This document shows, piece by piece, positions 46,506-59,890 of a stretch of 64,000 nt of DNA. Each line of letters starts with the position of its first letter. The stretch's first letter is position 1. The translations under genes were made by a program, and so were the position numbers. Origin of the DNA: Lepturacanthus savala (Eukaryota > Chordata > Actinopteri > Scombriformes > Trichiuridae); assembly GCA_030544235.1 (NCBI GenBank), contig CM060484.1, positions 17,281,031 through 17,345,030 on the forward strand, read 5' to 3'. The notes below the pieces were generated by a model. That model made no database searches. It had not been told where the DNA came from and saw only the letters and a list, made by a program, of their open reading frames with translations.

Positions 46506-49500
46506 TACATACTTTTTCTTTTCCACAGACATGATTTTAGCCGGAAAAGTCATAGAAATACAAAAAACATATATTCGATTTTTATCTTTTCACTGGGAAA
46601 GTACAAAAATCCACATATATAGAATATCTACATCTTTACACTAAATGTTACATAGTTTTATTTCTGTGTCAAACATTAGGCCGATCCCACATTCGATTAC
46701 AAGACATGGCTATTTTACAAAACATGCATCTTCTGCTAATATATACAAGCGAAAAAAATAACATAGCATACGATTTCTCATTCTGAACATATTGTTTGTG
46801 TGTATGCGATTATAGATGATTTCATACTTCTTCATACTACCATACACAACACTAGCCACACGCACCCTCCCATAAACACATAAACTCTACCTCCTGTGAC
46901 TCTTTTATTTTTGGTTTATTTCTTCTTTGTTTTCAAAAATTCATCCCGTGATGTTTTATTCTGGGTCCACTGACACACTGTTAAAATCATGAACCTTGTT
47001 ATGTTTCTATTCCCTTCCTGCTGGATTCATATGAAACTTTAATGATCTCTGTATAAAAAATGGGTCATTGCAGCAACTGCCATATAAGACAAACAGATAA
47101 CGCTAGCAAAAGCACTGTAGTAACATTTAATCATTTTGAATATACACATAATATTTATATTGCACAATATGTACTTATTATATAGCATGTGTATTCTGCA
47201 TTTCTGAGTGAATTCTTTGACAGATGTATGAAAAGGAAGTAGCAAGTGCACATTTCTACATTATGACACAATTTGTTGTATACGGGGTCCTTGCACTATT
47301 TTATAGTCAAATTTAAGATTTTAAAGACATTTTATGACAATTATAATCAAAGAGTCAATAAATGTTCTATCACATTTGTTTCCATTAAAATTATCAACCA
47401 GAGAATAGTTCAAATATATTAATAAGCTCAATAATAAAAGTCCTCAAAAAAGCCTGTCCCAGTTGAAAGTTGAAAGATTAATGTTCCTGACTGTTTGAAA
47501 AACAGTAACAGATCATTGATCGTATGACCTTTTACCAAGAGCAACCAATGAATAGGGACTTTTTTTGATTGCTCTTTGCTCTCATTAATTAGGACAACTT
47601 TCAAACCTTAATTCCCTGATTTTATTTTAAGACCTTAAAAGCCTTTTTTTAAGGAGTTGCGTGCACCCTGGTATATCTGAAAGAATTTAATGTATATTTT
47701 AAGGCTGTACTAAATATATTTTATTTCCATATTTGAATTCACATTACTCAACATAACAAAACCTCACACTTCTCAAAGAATTTGTCAAATTCGCTGTAGA
47801 ATGATGACACGCCAGTTCCACTTAGCATAACTGGCACTGCACTTAACGCCATCGACAGTGATCGTAAAAAGCTTCCAAACTGGCAATTTTTTCGACATCT
47901 TTCTAAAAGGCTTGTTGCTTCAGTATGAAAGTGAAGACAGATTGATGACAGCCCGAGCACAAAGTGAATGCAGATATCTCAGGGATTTAATGAAAAAACA
48001 AAACAAAACTTGCACTTCTAAACATTCGACACAGCCCTAAAATATTTAAAAAAGTTTAAATCTTAGACATTTGCAGCTTTTTCTCCTGTCGGTTTCCTTG
48101 TTTTCTATATTTTTCCCAGTCTATCTCTAACACTGAGAAGGGGCCCTGCCTCTCTCAGATCTACATCTACTGTCAGTGCTCCTACATGTTCTGCTATGCT
48201 CTCTGTCTATCCGTCTGTTTTGTTCCGCTGCTTCTTTTTTTATTCTGTTTCCCTCTGGGTACTGAGGTCTGGAGGCCCTTGGGTTCTTCAAATGGACCCA
48301 GTTTAGCCCTGGGGAAATGAAAATCAGGGGTCTCTACTCTGTCAGTAAAAGAATAATAACATGGTGTATGGGTTCTGCCCTTTGGCCCTGTTCTTATGTG
48401 CAAATCTATACTGGACGGCAAAAATTAGGTGGGAACTGCGAGTAGATTTCCATATTTTTACTCATATTAAATTCATGTGCACATAGAACAGTGTGGGAGG
48501 GCAAACCGAACGTGACATGCTCTGAATAGAATTAATATATTGGTACATTGATAATGAAAACACAGTGGCAAAGTCTTTCGAAGGCAAAAACGGGGAGTCC
48601 AGTCACATATACAATACTGTATGTGTCTCTGCTAGAAAATCTGGAAACAGGCAGCACACCAGAGGTAAAATAAAGAGCTTATAAATTAGTGAAATCATTT
48701 GTTAATATTTTAAATTATTTACATGACATATCTGGTGGCGTGTCTGGTATGAGGCCTTTACCCTGTTTTTAAAAGCCACATCATTTCAACAGAAAACTAT
48801 TGCACCTGCAAAACTTCCACTTATATCTGAAAAAAAGGGGGGGAAGAGGAAAAAAGAATAAAAAAAGATAAATATGTGTTTCTAAATGCCCTTTGGGTGC
48901 TTCTAAATTTACAGCCATAAATCACACTGGCAAATCTTTGGGCAGTCAGCCCATATCACAGGCTGTTATGAGCAGGGGTGGGAAGTAGAAAATTACAACA
49001 ATACTATTAGTAAGTATAGTATATTAACAACAATATTACCAACAAATCTTTGTTACATAACTTAAGTACCCATTTTGGGATTTGTAGATTACTTAAGTGT
49101 ATTTAATTTGAACCAACATTCAGTCATAATCCACTACATTATTTTTTTAAGGGGGCATAACATGCATGCTTTTTGTGATTTTCTGTTATTTTTATATGGT
49201 TATGATGAAGGATATCTATTTTAAATACGATCAAAACTTGAACCATATCTGTCTGTCCACACTGGAAGTCACCCTGCAGCAATTTTAGCTAAAATGAAGT
49301 CTTCCATGAACCATCTGTGAATTCAAGCTGATCGTCACAGCAGATCACACCAGACAGGAAGTCTTCATTTTTCAACCATAAAACAGTACATTTAAACATA
49401 TTTGTCCATTGTGCGTGTGTGAGTTACAGAGAGAGAGAGAGAGGAACACAGCACATAAGCAGACACAGAGAGAAACAGGGTGGGAGAGTGGTGCAATGCA

Positions 49501-50542
49501 GACAGATAAAACAGGGGCAAGGGGTTTGGCCATTGGTGGAACATTTTTAATTTGAAAATGAAAAATATGAACAAACATTATTATTGCTCAATGTTTGTTT
49601 TCTCGAAGGCCACAGACAGCCCTTTAAAAAAACCCAAACGTAAAAAAAGTTATTTTGACCGAAGGGGCAAGTGCTCGAGCTCCGGCTTTATTCATTTTCA
49701 AAAGGTACAACTTGTACTCTAGCAGGTGCTCGGGCCATGAACTTTGTGCTACATACCTTTTCAGCTCAGTTTCCATGGATGTTAGAATGAAATGGCTAAG
49801 ACTAATGCACAATAGATGGAAGATACAATTGCCAGTGTCTCTGTCAGAGCACTATGCCTTTTAACTGTTAGATACAGCTCTAATACACCTTGTAATTACA
49901 TGTAATAGGGGAGTATTATGCATCTTTTCTCTTCAAGGACAGAACCTGATAACTACATCTCATCTCTTTCTGTGGCTAGACAGTTTTATTTGGCTTCTAA
50001 ACCCAGTGCTCCAGTAAAATGCCTCCTCAGTGATGCACGTGATCCAGTCCGAGCACTGGGCCTCATGTGTCCTGTCGTTTCTATAGGATCCTCAGCTGCT
50101 GATGTTGTACAGTAGTAATGGAAACATACTGGTCTACCTACTCCTGTCAGTCCCTGCTGGCTGCAGGCCTCGTTAAAGCTGTGGAGGGCTCAATGGCCTG
50201 TCACACCACATCGCTGTATCAATTTATCTGGGGATGACCATTGTCGCGCATGGTTGTATGTGCATGCTAGTGTGTAAGTGCGTGAGATACCCAGGATGTG
50301 TGCTAGGGGATCAGTAGGTCACTGTGTTAGAGATGTTCATTGTCTGTCTTTATTTAGGGCCCAATTATTCACACTTTATCGTCACATTAGACAGTTTCAT
50401 GCTTCATTGATGGTGATATAGGAATATTTTATTATTATAATAGCCAAAAATGCTGTTGCAGTAAGGATAAAGTATAATTTATTCAACTCAGTGTGTGTCT
50501 ATAAAGACAGTCCATGCTGACAATAGCTGGTCATTTATGCTA
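46506..50542. other. intergenic, no gene recognised
   Basis: Holds a diverged hAT-like stretch at about 48,970-49,150 ('GGGGTGGGAAGTAGAAAATTAC...ACTTAAGTAC') and a short (GA)n at about 49,428-49,442. Otherwise AT-rich, with unremarkable short frames. Confidence 0.4.
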
Positions 50543-50976
50543 TACAGCTTTGGAAAAAAATAAGCCACTGCGTTTTGTTTTTCTAAAATCATCATCTCTA
50601 CATGTATTCCAGCTATTCCATTCCAGCATCCATTGAATTCCAACACATGGACACCTCATTGTGCTTAAAGAGGTACCAGGAATGGAATAAAGTCACCCAA
50701 GAACAATGTCAAAGACTTGTGGAGAGCATGCCAAGACACATGAAAGCTGATCTTGTTCTGTTTGCAATGTTTGAGGTCTTAAAACATTGTATCTTTTTTG
50801 CTATTTTGACCATTTGTCACTTTCTGCAAATTAATGCTCTAAATGATAATATTTCTATTTGGAATTTGGGGGAAATGTTGTCAGTAGCTTCTAGGCTAGA
50901 ATGTATATACCCATAAGTAGTAAATCAGAAAAATTGATAATTTTGCAGTGGTCTCTTATTTTTTTCCAGAGCTGTA
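50543..50976 (+). mobile_element. Tc1-like nonautonomous element, copy C
   Basis: TACAGCTTTGGAAAAAAATA at the left and TTTTTCCAGAGCTGTA at the right form inverted termini beside TA. The interior shares 'CATCATCTCTACATGTATTCC' (in part) and the transposase-derived 'GGAATAAAGTCACCCAAGAA' with copies A and D. Length is 434 bp, internally deleted. Confidence 0.8.
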
Positions 50977-53900
50977 CATAAATTGTTGGCTTTTGTTTTT
51001 ATTTTTCATTCACAGGAACAAAGGAATGTCAGGCAAGGCTTCCATCCTGCATCTGGCAGAGGATCATATCAATCATCGACAAATTCAGCCCTTGCACTTC
51101 TGGCGTTTTTCATTTCATTGGAACTCCCTGAAGGCCTCGTCCGGGTAGCCCGTGTTCTACCAGGATCATTTCAGCTGTCAGGCATATACATTTCTGCAGG
51201 AAACATTATGGAAACACATGAAGGGAGCGTCAGAGAGAACTGCTTCCATGACACGCAGGAGAAGAATGAAGGATGTCTTCATGTTGCATTGCAATGAATC
51301 AAAATGCATTAATAACATACTGTATGTAGATCAGACATAGTGTTACACATTTTTTCCACATTGTATCCAGGCATCACACACAGATCTCTCAAACTCCCCT
51401 TATCAGAATTCAAAACTTCATTGATTAATCTGGGCCAGCCCCAGACGCGTTGGTACCAAAGGGGAAAGATTTTCCATTTAAAGTTGTAACTTTAATACTC
51501 TGTTAGACTTTTTTTTCTGTCATTACTTTGACCTTCAGCTGATTCTTTACTTTATGTTCTTTCAACTTTATTTGTGCCTAAAGGGCAATTGGTTTTGGAG
51601 CAATATGTGTATGTGAATGTACGTTTTTCAGAAAATATGATAGAATACAAAGAGCCAACATAGGGTACATCACATGAGAGGGTTGGGAAGGCAGTGAGCC
51701 CAGATTGACTTTCCCCAACATAGAATTGCATGAAGTGTAGAATGTCCATAATTGATCCAGTGACACAACATTGATATGTAAATATACTTAAAATGACAGT
51801 CAACAATGTCCCCATAAACAAAACAACATGAACATTAATCAAGGTTGGCAGCATTGTGAAATATTGTTCCACTCCTACAGACATTGTCACAGTATCTATT
51901 GCCCTGTCTGAGTTCAGAAGGGAAATGGTGATGGGAATGAAGGAGCACCTGTATCTATTTCTCTTTATGGGGGAAATCCGATCCAGCAGTGCAAAGGTAG
52001 AACTTGCGGATGGGCCGGATTCAGCCCTCTGCACTACCTGTCTGTCAGACAGGTCAACAAGGTTACTCTGCTGGACACATGACTTTAATGCTGACTTTCA
52101 CTGTATATCAGAGACAGCAGTTTCAGCCTCGACGCTGAGATTGCTAGCAGATTACAGAAAATGTTAATACAGACTCAATTTAGGATTTATAAAAAGAAGG
52201 TCATGAGGGTCTTATTAGGGCTCTTTTTTCCTAAACCACAGACACGTAGACATAATCATGTACAATGAGGTGACCTTTGAAACTGGTTTTAAAGATTGCA
52301 GTCCATGCACTTTCCTACCAGAGACAAAGCACCATTGGCGGTGAAACACATTATCTTTTTTTTTTTTTTAAAGATATTTAAATCTTTTGCCTCTAATCTG
52401 AGAGTCAGACCAGTGAGAGGCACCTAGACTGCAATATATATGGCTGATTTTTACAAGAATCTGGACAAATCTGTAGCTGGCATCAGCTGGCACAAGTTTC
52501 TGACGCTGGTAGAGATATTTGACAGTGAAGGCAGCCAGTTATCTGTTTCTTGGACTGAGGGGAATATGATACAGCTTGATAATATACAGCAGATCCATCA
52601 TTACATACAAACTATGGTTCTTTCTCAACACGAGAATATGATAAGTAAGTTACAGAGCATTTACTTTCAGAATGGTCAAAATTGAAGCAGCTGTGGTAAA
52701 GTTATCCTGGCTTTTAGTTCTTATAATATGGGTCAAAATTCAATAACACTGGAGCCTACAATTTTCATAATGCAAAGGATAGCAGTGCTATCTGTTTATT
52801 AGATCTCCTCTTATTCCTCTCTCCAACTCACACCTTCCAGTTTTTCTATTGCAAATGTGTGAGGTCTTTAGCACCAAGTCGAGATAATTGATGACATTAT
52901 CAGGTGGCTTTTCTCTGATTTGACAAAGCTCCATCAGAGCCGTGGACGACATTATACTATTATGCTATCCATTCTCACGGGCTAAACACTACTTGCTATA
53001 CTGACTATAAATGGACTCTTAGGTGTAAAATTGGTGCGGTTCCCTTTTACCATTTTAAATCTGAAAGGGTGAATGAAATTTCATTTTTGGTTTCTCTTAC
53101 AACAGTCTTTCCTCCTAATTAATTTATTTTGGAGGTTGCCCCTGGACTCATTTGGCGATACCAACACAGTATTGATGACATTTTCTTCTAACCCGTGAAC
53201 ATCCCATTGCAGAATTGTACTTCCCTGTCATCCTAAGTTATTTCTGTACTGCACAAAAAAGCCCCATAGCAGCCTTATAATCTTATTTGAGCAGTTTCAT
53301 TCATTTCCAAAGAGGGAACATCTTTAAATTCTATCAGTGTTGCCACTGGGTGGATGTGAGGCAAATGACTGTCACAGCTGATTTTTCATGTTCTTTTAGG
53401 AATGTTTTTTTTTTTTTTTTTTTTCTGTTGGTATTCGAGTTCAGAAAACTGTAGATGAAATAAGGCAAATATTATGCATATACTGCTCAGAAAACATCTA
53501 CTGCATCCACTACATTAGAAAATGAATAAATAAATGCTTTAGAGTTGGGGAATTATCTCATACCCTGAGACAGGTGTGCAATATGCACTTTAACGTCTCT
53601 AATAAGATATCTGCTGCTCAAAATGTAATTCCAAACTTGGACTCAATTGGCCAGCACAATATAATAGCATTAAAGCGAGGAGGATACGATATACTGTCAG
53701 TTTGTGATAATGCTGGCTATAATTTTCTTGGAACAGAGTCTAAATCTTTAGCACATGGACCCTATGACTTTGGATGTCACTGCTATTTAAGAGTGTGATG
53801 AGTTTAGAACATTTAAAAGGGAATGTATCGTGCACATTTACAGGTCTATATTTTTTACTACAATACTACAATATCTTTACATGATTTACGTTCAAACACC

Positions 53901-54460
53901 TTGTTATCTATCTTACACTAGATCTTTATGCAGCCCCTCAGTTCAGCCTCTACTGGAAACAGGCCATTTTAGCTGCTTTAGGCTCCTCCTCCAGATAGCT
54001 GTCAGCAGTTCTGGTTCTGAAAACATGGGATTGGACAACATGAGGACAAAATGACGGTGAAATACAGGTGGCAAAAGAGAAGGGTGACTTGTGGAGACAT
54101 TTTACAAAGGTTCTCTTCAAATTTTGTACTTTTATCTTTGTTTATCATAAAGATTTAAGAATATAACAGTATAAAAACAACAGAAAATCATAAAAAAATA
54201 TGATGTGTCCCCTTTAGACCTTCTGAGTAAAGGAATAAAAAAGGCACAACAAATGTATCTGCAACATAAAATGTTATGGTCCACTGTACTATATAGTTAA
54301 AAATTTGTTCAAAATTTTGAAAGGTCCTATATTGTACACTTTTGCCAGGTTTTATTCAAAGTTTTGATATTCCTAACAAGATATAATTGTTAGTTTAAGT
54401 ACTAAATCACCTCAATATTGTTTTAGTTTGCATATCTAAAATCTAAACAATACATCATCA
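50977..54460. other. intergenic, no gene recognised
   Basis: T runs at about 52,357-52,369 and 53,407-53,424. A fragment of the 'AAAGGTCC.ATAT' MITE family lies at about 54,323-54,420. Open frames of up to 160 codons resemble nothing known. Confidence 0.4.
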
Positions 54461-54508
54461 TACAGCTCTAGAAAAAAAATAAACAATTGCATTTTTTTTT
54501 ACACTTAA

Positions 54509-54578
54509 ATGCTACTGACAACCTCTAGAATGTGATCAAGATTCCTCTTGATCACATTCTAGAGGTTGTCAGTAGCAT
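54509..54578. repeat. perfect 32-bp hairpin, 6-base loop
   Basis: Arm 54,509-54,540 is the exact reverse complement of 54,547-54,578, with loop ATTCCT. It lies inside the Tc1 relic just before the transposase remnant. Perfect identity of the arms suggests a recent fold-back copying event. Confidence 0.95.
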
Positions 54579-54892
54579 GGATGGTCACAAGCCATCAAAC
54601 AAAGCTGAGCTACTTCAGTTTTTGCACCAGGAGTGGAATAAAGTCACCCAAGAACAATGGTAAAGACTTGTGGAGAGCATGCCAAGACGCATGAAAGCTG
54701 TGATTAAAAATTATTAAGTTATTGCACCAAATATTGATTTCTGAACTCTTCTTTGTGTGGTGTATTAGTTTCTTTGCATTGTCTGAAAACATTGTATCTT
54801 TTTTGTTCTTTTGACCAATTGTCATTTTTTGCAAATATATGCTCTAAATGATTTTTCCCAAATTTGGAATTTGGGCCAAATGTTATCAGTAG

Positions 54893-55257
54893 AGGGCGAC
54901 ATGGTGGCGCAGGGGTTAGCGCTGTTGCCTCACAGCAAGAAGGTCACAGGTTCAAGACCTCCTTGGGTCCTGGGTCTGGACCTTTCTGTGTGGAGTTTGC
55001 ATGTTCTCCCCGTGTCTGCGTGGGTTTTCACCAGGTACTCCAGCTTCCTCCCACAGTCCAAAAACATGCTGAGGTTAATTGGTGACTCTAAATTTCCCGT
55101 AGGTGAGTGTGTGAGTGAATGGTGTGTGTGCCCCATGATTGGCTGGCGACCATCTGGGGTGTATCCCTGTCTCTCACCGTAATGCACTGAGATAGGCTCC
55201 AGCAGACCCCTGCGACCCTAATGAGGAATAAGCAGGTATAGAAAATGACTGACTGAC
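54893..55257 (+). mobile_element. tRNA-derived SINE nested in Tc1 relic
   Basis: A-box TGGCGCAGGGG (54,905-54,915) and B-box GGTTCAAGACC (54,949-54,959) match the internal RNA polymerase III promoter of tRNA-derived SINEs. The body ('GTGGAGTTTGCATGTTCTCC' and following) is a widespread teleost family. It ends in a (TGAC)n tail. The 12-base sequence TGTTATCAGTAG is duplicated at 54,881-54,892 and 55,258-55,269, with two bases ambiguous with the tail. Confidence 0.88.
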
Positions 55258-55459
55258 TGTTATCAGTAGTTAATAGACTCAAACAAAAATGTTCCTTTTG
55301 CCCAAACACATACCTATAAATAGTAAAATCAGTAAAACTGATAAGTTTGCAGTGGTCTTATTCTTTCCGGGGCTGCATGCAATGCAACATTCATGTTATT
55401 ACCTTTGTCAATAAGGAAAAAGTCATGCTTCCATGGTTGTCAGCCAAGCCATTAAACTT

Positions 55460-55930
55460 TCATGACCCCCCTCCGTGACACCTGTCTGTTGCGAGTGTGG
55501 TTTTGTTATTTTCAGCCTAGTATGAGTGATATCTGCCTTTTTTGTGCGAAACTTGTCTGTTTGTTTGTCTTACCCCCATGTCCGCTGCCTCTCTCTCTCC
55601 GAACACCTGCTCATCATCAGGAATCAGCGCACCTGCCTGTCATCAAGTCATCACCACTTCCCTACAAGAACACAAGAGCCAGTCCCCGCCGCATCGTTGT
55701 GTCTTTCCCGATTTGTCGACATGCACGCGTCTGGCTTTGACGCCAGTCGGTGTTCCTGCCTGCCTGCCTGTCAGCTTGTGTTACACCTGTTCCCCCTGTT
55801 TCCAGGATTACCTCAGTTGAACGCGTTCTACAACAGAGCAAACACCTGACAAATGCCATCACTTGCTGGGATGCTCGCAAAAACGGACCCCGATGCCGTC
55901 TGGTTTGGAGACGTACGGTTACGAAAGTTG
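55460..55930. other. CpG- and pyrimidine-rich segment, unassigned
   Basis: Composition differs from the AT-rich surroundings, with many CpGs and C/T runs such as GCCTGCCTGCCTGTC at about 55,759-55,773. Overlapping frames of about 90-107 codons exist but have no known motif. It could be part of an old LTR element or an orphan CpG region. Confidence 0.35.
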
Positions 55931-58900
55931 TTCTCTAGGAATCTGTTTTTGAAAACATTTTGGGTGATTAATAAGCCACGCAGTTGTTAAATCTGTCTTT
56001 AATTTAGATTGACAACAGCTAGTTTAAACGTTTTCTAGACTAATTTCTCTGAGGCTTGGCTAGTTAGCTACATGTAAGATAGCACAGGCCGCTAAAAGAA
56101 AATGAGGTTGGAACATTAGTGGCATGGCAGAAACCGTATTTGAGAAGGCTACTGCCAAGAAAAAGGCTAATGAAGAGCAAAAAAAGACCAGAGTTAGCAT
56201 TGTCCCTGAGCCGATCACGTAATTTTCAAAGGGTAGTCTTGTAAACACTACCAGGAGTTTCCCATTGCTACGTCGGATTTACTCAATTGAACTGTCAGTT
56301 TCCAGTTATCAGAAAATATTTTAAAAAGTTGGAGGCAAGCAGACAATTACTGCATCACTGATATTAGTTGAAACTACTATACACTGCTGGATTGATGTAG
56401 TGTAGCACTTGCGAACCCTCGAACTCTAGAGAGGGTTCCGTCTTCAGAGGTTAAGCCTGAAGAAAGGGGTTTAGACTTTTGAAATTATTTAATTCTTTTT
56501 TTTTTAAATGCTGCATGCTCGAACTGTTTTTTCCAGGATCCTCCACCCCACCCTCAAATCTATGTGCCATGAGTGGGAAGCGCCATAACCGTGGATGTAC
56601 CAACGCATCCCACTTCTGTCTCATCAATAAAAGGCTGTGTAATTTCACCTGCTTGCCAGGCATCTGCATTCAGGTTCTGTCTTGACAAATGACAAAAAGC
56701 AGTAGGAAGAGTAAGATAATCAAAACATGATTTGTTTAACATGAGGTTGAACCTCACAGTCATTATGCATGGAGATGAGATAAGGTGTTGCAGCGATTCC
56801 TGCTGCTGAGTATCCATGGTGAGGCAGATGTGTGCAGTATGTAGGTCAGGGGGAGAGCAGAGCGTTTCATAGCTTTCCCCCAACCTGTGAATTAAGTGGT
56901 TTGTGCCTTTCCACATACTGTATATACACCACTGGAGATCACAGAGGGAAACTAGGGTAGTTAATGTTGTAGGGATATTGGCAAGTCAATTTGTAAGCCT
57001 GTCATGTAAGAAATAAATAAATAAATTGGATGGAAATAAAAGCTTCTTGTGGCCAAACATTTTATGCTTTTCCTGCAGCCAATGCCCAGTATTTTGTTTT
57101 AGGTAATTGAGCATTTAAATGCATGGGATATCTGGGGTTGACTGCAGCACTGTCCATTTTTATTTTGTCTTTAAGTGCTGTCTCTTATATAATTACTGTG
57201 AAAGTTTGGCTGTGACTCATTACTTTGATGGAGATGATGCTCAAGTGAAGGATGATATGTAGGCTAAATGCTGGGTGTTACCACTACAATAATTATATAA
57301 GAATCAGACTGGAAATATTTATCCTAAAACGTTTATCATCAGATTTTTTTTTGTCACAGTTTGTTTCTGTAGTTAGAAACTGATGGCATGATTCTGGGTG
57401 TGATGTCTCCTTTTCACATCTTATCGAGGCAAGGAGGCGATTTCAGCTCACACTTTGTCTTTTCTAGTTTGGAAATGATTCCCTTGGATGCCATGAATTA
57501 GTAATGGCAGATCTCGGAGTTGCAGAGCGAAAAGTAGCTAAAAGCTAAAAGGGAGGCATATCACTCATAGCTCTAAAAATATTGCTTCAAGAGAAAACAA
57601 ATGGGAACTATTAAATCAAGTCTGCATTTTCTTTTATAGTCTAAAATGCTAGAATCTGCAAATCAGTTTGACTCAAATCACAATGGCAGAGTGGAGGATT
57701 TTCCAGTGGTTGCCATGACTACTAAGTGTTCCCAGTGCCTAAATTCATCCATAAAAAGTTTAACATTGGTGAAGTTTATACTAGCATACACTGAACTGCA
57801 ACTCTGGATATTTCAGTGGGGAAAAAAACTACTACTACTTTGTCTCTAAACATTTCACCCAACATTTTTTCATTATGTCAGCAAAACATATTTGCTGTTG
57901 CAATTAGCTTTTTTTATGCACAACATAAAATTTTACTTGAAGGTGTGGATGGTGATACGGAGAAAAGGGTAAATTACCTCAGGGTTTATGATCACTGTTA
58001 ATTACTCTTAAGTTGAATTCCAAGTACAGACATCTCCATATGCATAAAAATATCATTTTTATATGACTTACATTGACACATTCATTTAAAAAGCATATGT
58101 TTAGAAGACAACACAGTATAAACAAAAAGAAATAAGATATATGGCATAGTTTTACAGTATGTGCACAGTGCTCTCCTCAGACTACAAACAGACCACATAA
58201 TGCAACTGGATCTCATGGGTACCTATTAGTTTTTAATATCAACCTTCATATCCAGGGTGGGCCATTATTAGTATTTATAACAGCGGCGTCCAAAGAGTTT
58301 GTCTATCGCCTGAGCTGCAGAGAAAGATGGGGATGGAGGGGGATCTGGACATTTTTTATTCAGTGCAGAGATGCAGTGTGGAATGAAAGGCTGAATAGAC
58401 GACTAAAGATACAGGCTTCCCTGGAGCATGACTACTTTAAAATAAACAAACAAAAAACTAAGCAAAAAAAAAACAAACAAAAAACTAAATTTAGACAGGG
58501 ACCGAGCAGCCTCGATGAATACAGAAAGAAAATAGTAAGGGATTTTGCAACAGTGGAATGGAGAAAAAGATTATTACAGTATATCAGGAATAGATAAAAG
58601 AGCTCCTGAGATAGAGAAATAAAATCTCGAGTTCCGTCCTGTCTCAAGTTTGGTGCGTCGGACAGAGTTGGGCCCTGAAACATCTAATAGATTTGAATCT
58701 AGTTAACCTCAACAGAGACCTCCTGTCAGAGAGGCCACAGTGGTAGTGATAGCTGCTGTGCAGAGTAGGCCTGTTCCAACAATCGCCCTGACACCTCCTG
58801 GCTGCGTGACCCCTCAGCTGTGAAGGGCCCTTACTGCTTGCTGATTAGCCTTTCCATAAATAGCTTCTCAAATTTATGGGAGCCCATGAGTCCAATCCTG

Positions 58901-59385
58901 TCTTATTACCTAATCATGCATACATTTTTCATGAGAACCTCCATGAACAGATAAAATCTGAAGGTCTTAAGATCTATTAAGTCACTGTGATAGTACCATG
59001 TTATCTGATGCTTCAAAGTACTGCTGTCCTTTTTACTGTGACAAGTCTCTAAATGTAAGAGTTTAACATTTGGGGAAATGTACTCTTTCAATTTCTTTAA
59101 GAATTCAATGAGAAGACCCTTACTTAAGCTACAGACAGCAGCGAGTTAGCTTTACTAGCGTGAAGGAAACAGGTGGGAAATAGCTATCCTATAGGGCTCT
59201 GTCCTTAGATAACAAAAAGGGTTGTCCTCAGATCATAGGCACCAGCAGAGGTGGGGTAGTAATATGTAGGTTTGGGAAATTTCCCAGTTGGCCAGTTGGC
59301 AGAGAGAGTCAATTGAGGTAGCCCATGTTTTGTTGAGGCAGCCATCTTGACAATGGCCATCAATAACATAGAAAACATCATTGAG
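55931..59385. other. intergenic, no gene recognised
   Basis: AT-rich spacer. An A-rich AAACAAAC-type stretch lies at about 58,440-58,490. No coding or RNA gene recognised. Confidence 0.4.
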
Positions 59386-59890
59386 CTAATTTGTCCTAAA
59401 TGCCATCCACCTTAAGGATTTCTTCTCAATGGAATCTCTTAATTCTTGTCTCGTCAACAGCCTCAGCAGAGAATCCCAGAATTCCCTTTCCCCGGCCATG
59501 TCATCCAGCTCTTCAAGGGGAACCCTGGAGCCAGCAGAAAGACATAGTCTCTCCCATGTGTCCAGCGTCTTCCCCAGGGCCGCCTCCTGGAGGGATGTAC
59601 CAGGAACACCACACCAGGGAGGCATCCAGGAGGCTCCTCACTAGATGCCCAAGCCACCTTATTTGGCTCATTTGGAGGAGCAGTGGTTCAACTCTGACTC
59701 CTCCCAGATGGCCGAGCTTCTCACCCTATCCTCGAGGGAGAGTCCAGACACCCTGTAGAGGAAACTAATTTCGGCCACTTGTGCTGATGATCTCATCCTT
59801 TTGGTTGCTACCCAAAGCTTGTGACCATAGGTGAGGAAAGGAATGTAGACTGACTGGTAAATCGAGAATAAATTCTTCTGCATCACTACA
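59386..59890 (-). pseudogene. LINE reverse-transcriptase C-terminal fragment
   Basis: On the minus strand, frames read 'SIYQSVYIPFLTYGHKLWV', 'RMRSSAQVAEISFLYRV', 'GLSLEDRVRSS' and further on 'LEELDDMAGEREFWDSLLRLL'. These are the end of a well-known fish non-LTR reverse transcriptase with its GHxLWVxTxRMRS landmark. Shifts between frames show it is dead. Clade name uncertain (Rex/RTE-like). Confidence 0.8.

Larger units (their letters stand above)
54461..55377 (+). pseudogene. Tc1-like element relic with transposase C-terminus, copy D
   Basis: Termini TACAGCTCTAGAAAAAAAAT and TTCTTTCCGGGGCTGCA are inverted. A plus-strand frame at about 54,580-54,710 reads DGHKPSNKAELLQFLHQEW, then NKVTQEQW, a stop, and RLVESMPRRMKAVIKN. 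This is the conserved C-terminal end of Tc1-family transposase. The N-terminal and catalytic parts are gone. A SINE is nested at 54,893-55,257. Confidence 0.85.

Noticed and set aside
51552..52034. Open frame of 160 codons on the minus strand
   Set aside because: No recognisable domain, no promoter or splice signals, and the sequence reads like unselected spacer.
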